Of a DNA stretch of 25,306 nucleotides, positions 16,035 through 21,664 are shown one piece after another; position 1 is the first letter of the stretch, and every line of letters begins with the position of its first letter. Source of the stretch: an uncultured Thermoanaerobacterales bacterium (GTDB taxonomy: Bacteria; Bacillota; Clostridia; Christensenellales; UBA1242); contig USTP01000003.1 in assembly GCA_900557695.1 (NCBI GenBank), positions 1 through 25,306 of the forward strand, in the 5' to 3' direction. The position numbers and the translations under genes are program-made. The notes under the pieces were generated by a model. That model searched no databases. It saw only the letters and a program-made list of their open reading frames with translations, and was not told the DNA's origin.

Positions 16035-16415
16035 ATGCCAACCATTAACCAGTTAATAAGACATGGTAAGGGTAGAGAGAAACAAACCACTAAGGCAAAA
16101 TCTCCAATTTTGGAAGAATGCCCTCAAAAGCGTGGCGTTTGTTTGTCGGTAACAACAACCTCTCCTAAAAAGCCTAACTCAGCGTTAAGAAAAATTGCAA
16201 GAGTTAAGCTTGCTAGCAATGGCATGGAGGGAACTGTTTATATCCCTGGTATTGGTCATAACTTGCAGGAACACTCAGTTGTTCTTATCCGTGGTGGTCG
16301 TGTTAAAGACCTTCCTGGTGTGCGTTATCATATCATCCGCGGTACCCTTGATACTGCAGGTGTTAAAGACCGCAAGCAAGCAAGAAGTAAATATGGCGCT
16401 AAGCGTCCTAAGTAA
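16035..16415 (+). CDS. rpsL: 30S ribosomal protein S12
   Basis: S12 of the decoding centre, 126 residues from ATG at 16035. The start is set by AGGAGG (16022-16027) and by the universal N-terminus M-P-T-I-N-Q-L; the open frame upstream to 15939 has no such support. Conserved segments TTTSPKKPNSALRK and GGRVKDLPGVRYH are intact, with lysines at the sites equivalent to E. coli K42 and K87, so no streptomycin-resistance change is seen. One extra residue lies in the A-S-N-G-M-E loop. rpsG follows 23 bases later. Promoter and leader lie at 15863-16034. Confidence 0.97.
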   Translation: MPTINQLIRHGKGREKQTTKAKSPILEECPQKRGVCLSVTTTSPKKPNSALRKIARVKLASNGMEGTVYIPGIGHNLQEHSVVLIRGGRVKDLPGVRYHIIRGTLDTAGVKDRKQARSKYGAKRPK

Positions 16416-16438
16416 TTAAAAAGGAGGAAATTATTAAA

Positions 16439-16909
16439 ATGTCAAGAAGAAATTCTGCGGTTGTTCGTGATGTTCTTCCAGACCCAGTTTATGGCTCTAA
16501 GGTTGTAACTAAACTTATAAATCAAGTTATGCTTGATGGTAAAAGAACAATCGCTCAAACTATTGTGTATGACGCTTTTAACACTGCTTCTTCTAAACTA
16601 GGCGTTGAACCTATGGCTTTATTTAATCAAGCCATGGAAAACATTAAGCCTGTTTTGGAAGTTAAGGCTAGAAGAGTTGGTGGTTCAACCTACCAAGTTC
16701 CAGTTGAAATTCGTGCTGAGCGCCGTCAAACACTTGCAATTCGTTGGCTTGTTAGCTATGCTAGAAAGCGTTCTGAAAGAACTATGGCAAATCGCCTAGC
16801 TGGCGAACTTATGGATGCCTACAACAGTGCAGGTGGAGCATTTAAGAAGAAAGAAGAAGTGCATAGAATGGCTGAGGCTAATAAGGCGTTTGCTAGTTAC
16901 CGCTGGTAA
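16439..16909 (+). CDS. rpsG: 30S ribosomal protein S7
   Basis: S7 of the small-subunit head, 156 residues, the standard bacterial length. It shows the normal family features: N-terminal M-S-R-R-N, the R-R-V-G-G-S-T-Y-Q-V-P-V-E-I rRNA-binding segment, R-x-A-L/E-L-M-D-A, and the C-terminal K-K-E-E-V-H-R-M-A-E-A-N-K-A-F-A-S-Y-R-W. AAAGGAGG precedes the ATG. It is co-transcribed with rpsL. Unlike the classical str operon there is a separate promoter and a repeat element before fusA. Confidence 0.97.
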   Translation: MSRRNSAVVRDVLPDPVYGSKVVTKLINQVMLDGKRTIAQTIVYDAFNTASSKLGVEPMALFNQAMENIKPVLEVKARRVGGSTYQVPVEIRAERRQTLAIRWLVSYARKRSERTMANRLAGELMDAYNSAGGAFKKKEEVHRMAEANKAFASYRW

Positions 16910-16937
16910 TTTTTAGGGTCATAAGCACATTTTGCAC

Positions 16938-17021
16938 TGCGTTTACTGGCTCGCAAATTTATAACTTATTTACGCTAAGTAAACTCGTTGTAAATTCGTG
17001 GGGCTTGGCCTTGCAAACGCA
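16938..17021 (+). repeat. Repeat element copy D behind rpsG (no T-run)
   Basis: Outer arms TGCGTTT (16938-16944) / AAACGCA (17015-17021). The inner stem is AATTTATAAC (16956-16965) / GTTGTAAATT (16987-16996) with one G-U pair, and the apical hairpin is TTTAC-GCTAA-GTAAA (16969-16983). The loop ATTTACGCTAAGTAAACTC matches copy A behind alaS at 18 of 19 bases while the stem arms differ. No T-run follows, so it is not an evident terminator and fusA-tuf could be partly fed from rpsL. Confidence 0.75.
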
Positions 17022-17073
17022 TAAGGCTTGCTGTAAAAAGGCGGAAATAAATGCTAAAATGTGTTTAAAACAT

Positions 17074-17102
17074 TTGGAAAAATTTTTAAAATGAAATATA
17101 AT
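17074..17102 (+). promoter_or_regulatory. Promoter of fusA-tuf
   Basis: -35 TTGGAA (17074-17079), 17-base spacer, perfect -10 TATAAT (17097-17102). Confidence 0.78.
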
Positions 17103-17109
17103 AATTATT

Positions 17110-17141
17110 GTAATGTTCCTAAAGAGATTGGAAATCATTAC
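17110..17141 (+). other. 5'-terminal hairpin of the fusA mRNA
   Basis: GTAATG-TTCC (17110-17119) pairs with GGAA-(AT)-CATTAC (17130-17141), a 10-bp stem with a 2-base bulge. It starts at about the expected transcription start, so it may protect the mRNA 5' end or have a regulatory role. Confidence 0.6.
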
Positions 17142-17163
17142 AGCACTAATTTAGGAGAATACT

Positions 17164-19236
17164 ATGCCAAGAGATTATGAACTAAGCAAAATGAGAAATA
17201 TTGGTATTATGGCTCATATTGATGCTGGTAAAACAACAACAACTGAGCGTATACTTTACTACACTGGTAAAAGCCATAAAATTGGTGAAGTTCATGATGG
17301 TCAAGCTACTATGGACTGGATGGCTCAAGAGCAAGAGCGTGGTATAACAATCACTTCTGCTGCCACCACCACAAAGTGGAAAAACCATAAAATCAACATT
17401 ATTGACACTCCAGGCCACGTAGACTTTACTATTGAAGTTGAAAGAAGCCTTAAAGTTCTTGATGGTGCAATTGAGGTTTTCACTGCGAAAGAAGGTGTTC
17501 AGGCTCAGTCTAGAAAAGTTTGGAATCAAGCAAATAAATATCATGTTCCTAGAATTGCTTTTATAAATAAGATGGACAATATGGGTGCAGATTTCTTCAA
17601 TGTTGTTACATCTATTCGTGAAAAATTGAAAGCCAATGCTGTGCCTATTCAATTGCCTATAGGTAGAGCTGAAACATTTGAAGGCATTATAGACCTTGTT
17701 GAGATGGACGCTGTTTATTATCTAGACGATAAGGGCGAAAATATGGAAACAAGGGAAATTCCTGCAGACATGAAAGAGCTAGCAGAAGAGTATCATAACA
17801 AGATGATTGAAGCTATTGCTGAAACAGATGATGCTCTATTAGAGAAGTTCTTTGCGGGAGAATCTTTCACTACTGAGGAAGTTAAGAAAGCTTTAAGAAA
17901 AGCAACTATTGATTTGGTTATAACACCTATTCTATGTGGTTCATCATTAAGGAATAAGGGTGTTCAAAAGCTACTAGATGCAGTTATCGACTACTTGCCA
18001 AGCCCTATTGATATTCCACCAGTTAAGGGTGTTGATATGGATGGCAAAGAGGCATTTAGGAAAACAGACGATAACGAGCCACTTGCTGGTCTTGCGTTCA
18101 AAATTGCAAAAGATCCATTTGGAACTTTAACATTCTTTAGAATTTATAGTGGTAAAATAACTTCTGGTTCTTATGTTTATAACTCAAACAAAGGGGAGAG
18201 AGAAAGAGTTGGTAGGCTTGTTAGAATGCACGCCAACGCGAGAGCAGAAGAGCAGGAAGCATATGCAGGAGATATTATAGCTATAGTTGGTCTTAAAGAC
18301 ACTATGACAGGCGATACTCTTTGCGATGAAAAGCATCCTATAATTCTAGAATCTATGGATTTCCCAGAGCCTGTTATCTCGGTTGCAGTTGAACCTAAAA
18401 CCAAGGCCGACCAGGAAAAGATGGCAAACGCTCTTGCTAAGCTTGCCGAAGAAGACCCAAGTTTTAGAAGAGAAACCAACACTGAAACTGGTCAAACTAT
18501 CATTTCTGGTATGGGTGAGCTTCATCTAGACATTATTGTAGACCGTATGAAGCGTGAATACAAAGTTGAATGTAATGTTGGTGCTCCTCAAGTTGCATAC
18601 CGTGAAACTATAAAGAAGAAAGTAACAAGTGAAGGAAAGTACATAAAACAATCTGGTGGTAAAGGTCAGTACGGTCACGCAATCGTAGAGTTTGAGCCAC
18701 TAGAGCCAGGTAAGGGCTATGAATTTGTGGATAAAACCGTTGGTGGTTCGGTTCCAAAGGAATATGTTCCTGCTGTAGATAAAGGTATTCAAGAGGCTGC
18801 CAAGAGTGGTGTGCTTGCAGGCTACGAAGCTGTAGACTTTAGGGCAACACTTATTGATGGTTCATACCATGAGGTAGACTCTTCTGAAATGGCATTTAAA
18901 ATTGCAGGTTCGCTTGCATTTAAAGATGCTTTCAAGAAAGGCGATAGTGTCCTTCTTGAGCCAATCATGAACGTTGAAATAACTGTTCCAGACCAATATC
19001 TTGGTGATGTTATGGGCGATATTTCAAAGCGTCGTGGTAATTTGTTAGGTACAACTTCTAGTGCTGGAAGTCAAGTAATAAATGCACAAGTTCCTCTTGC
19101 AGAGATGTTTGGATATATTTCCGACCTTCGAAGCAAAACTCAAGGCCTTGGTGACTTTAATATGGAGCCTTCACACTATGCAGAAGTGCCTAGAAACGTT
19201 ACCGAAAAAATTATCGGTGAACGCAATAAAAACTAA
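17164..19236 (+). CDS. fusA: Elongation factor G
   Basis: GTPase driving ribosomal translocation, 690 residues, normal length. G1 motif AHIDAGKT at 17-24, DTPGHVDF and NKMD motifs follow, then domains II-V with the GELHLD and GGKGQYGHA segments of domains III/IV and the C-terminal S-H-Y-A-E-V-P. The T-T-T-T-E-R sequence after the P-loop is typical of EF-G1, the main translocase, rather than EF-G2 or a TetM-type protection protein. TTAGGAG precedes the ATG. It has its own promoter and a 5' hairpin and is co-transcribed with tuf 41 bases downstream. Confidence 0.98.
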   Translation: MPRDYELSKMRNIGIMAHIDAGKTTTTERILYYTGKSHKIGEVHDGQATMDWMAQEQERGITITSAATTTKWKNHKINIIDTPGHVDFTIEVERSLKVLDGAIEVFTAKEGVQAQSRKVWNQANKYHVPRIAFINKMDNMGADFFNVVTSIREKLKANAVPIQLPIGRAETFEGIIDLVEMDAVYYLDDKGENMETREIPADMKELAEEYHNKMIEAIAETDDALLEKFFAGESFTTEEVKKALRKATIDLVITPILCGSSLRNKGVQKLLDAVIDYLPSPIDIPPVKGVDMDGKEAFRKTDDNEPLAGLAFKIAKDPFGTLTFFRIYSGKITSGSYVYNSNKGERERVGRLVRMHANARAEEQEAYAGDIIAIVGLKDTMTGDTLCDEKHPIILESMDFPEPVISVAVEPKTKADQEKMANALAKLAEEDPSFRRETNTETGQTIISGMGELHLDIIVDRMKREYKVECNVGAPQVAYRETIKKKVTSEGKYIKQSGGKGQYGHAIVEFEPLEPGKGYEFVDKTVGGSVPKEYVPAVDKGIQEAAKSGVLAGYEAVDFRATLIDGSYHEVDSSEMAFKIAGSLAFKDAFKKGDSVLLEPIMNVEITVPDQYLGDVMGDISKRRGNLLGTTSSAGSQVINAQVPLAEMFGYISDLRSKTQGLGDFNMEPSHYAEVPRNVTEKIIGERNKN

Positions 19237-19277
19237 GTATAGCCAATAAAAAAATAAAATATAAAAGGAGATAAAAA

Positions 19278-20486
19278 ATGGCAAAAGCTAAATACGAAGC
19301 AAAAAAGCCTCACGTTAACATTGGTACAATCGGCCACGTTGACCACGGCAAAACAACTCTTACTGCTGCTATCACTATGCGTCAAGCTCATATCTTCGGA
19401 ACCGAAGTTAAAAGCTATGACCAAATTGACTCAGCTCCAGAAGAGAAGGCAAGAGGTATTACAATAAATACCGCACACGTAGAGTACGAAACTGAAAATC
19501 GTCACTACGCACACGTAGACTGCCCAGGACACGCAGACTATGTTAAAAACATGATCACAGGTGCTGCACAAATGGATGGTGCTATCCTAGTTGTTGCTGC
19601 TACTGATGGTCCTATGCCACAAACTCGTGAGCATATCCTACTTGCTCGTCAGGTTGGTGTTCCTAGAATTGTTGTTTTCATGAACAAGATGGACCAACTT
19701 GGTGGCGATGAAGAGCTAGCTGATCTAGTTGAAATGGAAATCAGAGAGCTTCTTAACCAATATGGTTTCCCAGGAGATGACACTCCTATTATCCGTGGTT
19801 CTGCACTTCAAGCTATTGAAGCAGCTCAGAAAGGTGATTGGGATTCTCCAGCACTTAAGGCTATTGGTGAGCTTATGGATGCTGTTGATACATTCATTCC
19901 ATTGCCTCCACGTGATACTGATAAACCATTCCTAATGCCAATTGAAGACGTATTCACAATCACTGGTCGTGGTACAGTTGTTACTGGTAGAGTAGAAAGA
20001 GGTGCTTTAAAACTTAACGATACAGTTGAAATCTGCGGTTTAACCGAGAAACCAACTTCAACAGTTGTTACTGGTATCGAAATGTTCAAAAAGACTGTAG
20101 ATGAAGCTATCGCTGGTTACAACATTGGTGTTCTTCTTCGTGGTATTCAAAGAACTGATGTTGAAAGAGGTCAGGTTCTTTGCAAACCAGGAACTATTCA
20201 TCCTCACACAGAATTTACTGCAGAAGTATACGTTCTAACTAAGGATGAGGGTGGTCGCCACACTCCATTCTTCAACAACTATCGTCCTCAGTTCTATATT
20301 AGAACTACTGACGTTACTGGTTCTATTCAATTACCAGAAGGCGTTGAAATGGTTATGCCTGGTGATAACACTAGAATGACAGTTAAACTAATTTCACCTA
20401 TCGCTATCGAAGAAGGTCTTCGTTTCGCTATTCGTGAAGGTGGTAGAACTGTTGGGTCTGGGGTTGTATCTAAGATTATCAAATAG
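19278..20486 (+). CDS. tuf: Elongation factor Tu
   Basis: GTPase delivering aminoacyl-tRNA to the ribosome, 402 residues. P-loop GHVDHGKT at 19-26, switch I R-G-I-T-I-N-T-A-H-V-E-Y, DCPGHADY, NKMDQ and SALQA motifs, then two beta-barrel domains ending in G-V-V-S-K-I-I-K. It is a few residues longer than most bacterial EF-Tu, with small insertions after NKMDQ and in the SALQA region. AAAGGAGAT precedes the ATG, and no separate promoter is evident in the 41-base gap after fusA. Codon use is regular, as expected for a highly expressed gene. Two repeat elements, one of them a strong terminator, follow directly. Confidence 0.98.
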   Translation: MAKAKYEAKKPHVNIGTIGHVDHGKTTLTAAITMRQAHIFGTEVKSYDQIDSAPEEKARGITINTAHVEYETENRHYAHVDCPGHADYVKNMITGAAQMDGAILVVAATDGPMPQTREHILLARQVGVPRIVVFMNKMDQLGGDEELADLVEMEIRELLNQYGFPGDDTPIIRGSALQAIEAAQKGDWDSPALKAIGELMDAVDTFIPLPPRDTDKPFLMPIEDVFTITGRGTVVTGRVERGALKLNDTVEICGLTEKPTSTVVTGIEMFKKTVDEAIAGYNIGVLLRGIQRTDVERGQVLCKPGTIHPHTEFTAEVYVLTKDEGGRHTPFFNNYRPQFYIRTTDVTGSIQLPEGVEMVMPGDNTRMTVKLISPIAIEEGLRFAIREGGRTVGSGVVSKIIK

Positions 20487-20619
20487 TTTTTTAGGGCATA
20501 TTTTACCACTCTAAGTTCGATTCTCAAAAAAATCCAGACGGGTAGTCGTATGTAAATACGGACCCGCCTGGTATTTTTTTTGTTTTCTTCTTATATACGC
20601 TTGCCTATGCCCTAAAAAA
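20487..20619 (+). repeat. Repeat element copy T1 behind tuf (empty form)
   Basis: Outer arms TTTTTTAGGGCATA (20487-20500, starting right after the stop codon) / TATGCCCTAAAAAA (20606-20619), 14 bp perfect. The inner flank TTTTACCACTCTAAGTTCGA (20501-20520) is identical to the flank in copy B behind the ABC gene. It encloses the terminator at 20534-20581 and ends with CTTATA before the right arm. Confidence 0.88.
20534..20581 (+). terminator. Intrinsic terminator of fusA-tuf
   Basis: Stem CCAGACGGGT (20534-20543) / ACCCGCCTGG (20562-20571) with one A-C mismatch. An apical hairpin CGTAT-GTAA-ATACG (20547-20560) carries a GNRA tetraloop, and T8 follows (20574-20581). It is the inner layer of copy T1. 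Confidence 0.9.
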
Positions 20620-20830
20620 TTTTAGACAATATTTTACCACTCTGAGTTCGAAAATTTCAAAATTCTCACTAGGTTATCCATTTTTTAGGGGTCCCCGCAA
20701 AACGAAGGTTTTGTGGGGAGAGGAGAAGCCAAGCGATGGGCAGGGGTTGGGTTGCAATATTCAAGCCAACCAAAAGCTAAGCTTGAGCTTCGACGAAAAC
20801 TCCCTGCTGGGAATTTTTATTTTATTATAA
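20620..20830 (+). repeat. Repeat element copy T2 (filled form)
   Basis: Second tandem copy. The flank TTTTACCACTCTGAGTTCGA (20632-20651) starts it. Terminator arms AAATTCTCACTAGG (20660-20673) / CCTGCTGGGAATTT (20803-20816) pair with two G-U and one mismatch, and a T-run follows (20814-20818). The loop holds the 110-base insert at 20688-20797. No outer right arm is recognisable; the right side runs into AT-rich DNA. The rest of 20831-20863 shows nothing I can name. Confidence 0.82.
20688..20797 (+). ncRNA. GGGGTCCCC structured insert, copy 1
   Basis: Putative structured RNA of unknown class. Stem a: CCCCGCAAAAC (20693-20703) / GTTTTGTGGGG (20708-20718), tetraloop GAAG. Conserved linker AGAGGA. 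Stem b: GAAGCCAAGC (20725-20734) / GCTTG-A-GCTTC (20781-20791) with one bulged A. Stem c inside b: GGTTGGGTTG (20745-20754) / CAAGCCAACC (20762-20771). It ends GACGAA. Two homologues lie at 24583 and 24888. No reading frame is evident. Confidence 0.6.
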
Positions 20831-20863
20831 GTTAATTATGCTACAGTAATGCTTATTATTTGA

Positions 20864-21439
20864 CTATTTTTTAAGTAGCATCTCAACTTTCTTGCATGAA
20901 TAGCTGTTGCCAAGCTTTAAATTAAGACTGTTTGCTATTTCTATTAGTTTTTGAACCTTTTCTTCACTGCTAAGATTTTCCATGCCGTTTTGCTGTTCAA
21001 TTTCTATAAACAAACCAAGATTTTCAACCTCTTGAAGGGAAAAGTGCGTTTTGTTCTTTTTAAATATCCATAATTTTTGATTAACGGTTAAATAACTATT
21101 TAACCCCATACTGCTTAAAATATTATATGCACTTTCTTCGCTTTCTATTTTGCAAACATATTTTTGTTCACTAATGACTTCGCGGTTAGTGTTATATTCC
21201 TTATTTTTGTAGGTTAGTTGTGAATAGCTTGAATTATTGCTTGTTATTGTTCTTATAAGCAAACTGTTTTTAATTAGCTTCTCGTAGGAAATGGTTGATA
21301 TTTCTTCATTTGAAAAATGCGTGAAGTATCTATCGCTCAAAGTATATTTTTCTTCTAATGTGTAGCCTTTTTCTTCAAGCTTATTGATTGCAAGGGCTAG
21401 TGGCATAAGAACTTGAACGGTTATTTCTGTTTCTTTCAT
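20864..21439 (-). CDS. CYTH-domain protein (CyaB/triphosphatase-like)
   Basis: Protein of 191 residues resembling the CYTH / triphosphate tunnel metalloenzyme superfamily: an N-terminal beta-strand, helix, then Y-T-L-S-D-R-Y-F-T-H-F, L-L-I-R-T-I-T, a central K-Y-V-C-K-I-E-S-E-E-S-A-Y-N-I-L-S-S-M-G, and F-I-E-I-E-Q near the C-terminus. Members include class IV adenylate cyclases and tripolyphosphatases. The signature N-terminal E-x-E-x-K is degenerate here (E-T-E-I-T), so catalytic activity is uncertain. AGGAG lies just upstream of the ATG on the minus strand, and a -10-like TATAGT with extended TG (21459-21464, minus) precedes it. It is convergent with tuf and divergent from the ABC gene. Confidence 0.7.
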   Translation of the reverse strand: MKETEITVQVLMPLALAINKLEEKGYTLEEKYTLSDRYFTHFSNEEISTISYEKLIKNSLLIRTITSNNSSYSQLTYKNKEYNTNREVISEQKYVCKIESEESAYNILSSMGLNSYLTVNQKLWIFKKNKTHFSLQEVENLGLFIEIEQQNGMENLSSEEKVQKLIEIANSLNLKLGNSYSCKKVEMLLKK

Positions 21440-21458
21440 ATTTTTCTCCTATGCTACC

Positions 21459-21468
21459 ACTATAGCAT
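21459..21468 (-). promoter_or_regulatory. Extended -10 of the CYTH gene promoter
   Basis: On the minus strand TATGCTATAGT gives TG-C-TATAGT, an extended -10, about 19 bases before the start codon. No good -35 is visible at 17 bases. The site overlaps the inverted repeat ATGCTA / TATAGCAT (21451-21468), which could be an operator. Confidence 0.5.
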
Positions 21469-21608
21469 AAAACGCACAGCTTTGCATCAAAATATACCTG
21501 ATTATTTAATTTAAAAGCGCATAAAATGCAGAGGAAAAAATCATAATTTTTAAAATTTATACAAATCTTATAAAATGTTAGGCATCTAACAAAATTGCTG
21601 GCAAGTGG

Positions 21609-21637
21609 TTGCTTTGTTGAAAAAATGTGTGTATAAT
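21609..21637 (+). promoter_or_regulatory. Promoter of the ABC transporter gene
   Basis: -35 TTGCTT (21609-21614), 17-base spacer, -10 TATAAT (21632-21637). The ribosome binding site AGGAGG (21653-21658) follows. Confidence 0.72.
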
Positions 21638-21664
21638 GTTGATACGCAAAAGAGGAGGTAAATC

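Noticed and set aside
20513..20526. tRNA relic (TAAGTTCGATTCTC resembles a T-arm)
   Set aside because: No acceptor stem, anticodon arm or CCA can be placed, and the motif recurs as part of the repeat flank.
20487..20619. Classical MITE with fixed terminal inverted repeats
   Set aside because: The outer arms are unrelated in sequence between copies and only pair within a copy, unlike transposase-recognised ends.
20688..20797. Known self-cleaving ribozyme, group I/II intron or HEARO-type RNA
   Set aside because: I could not place hammerhead, HDV, twister or pistol cores or an intron domain V, and the bases before the insert do not show the ATGA/GTGA I recall for HEARO. This is a manual check, not a search.
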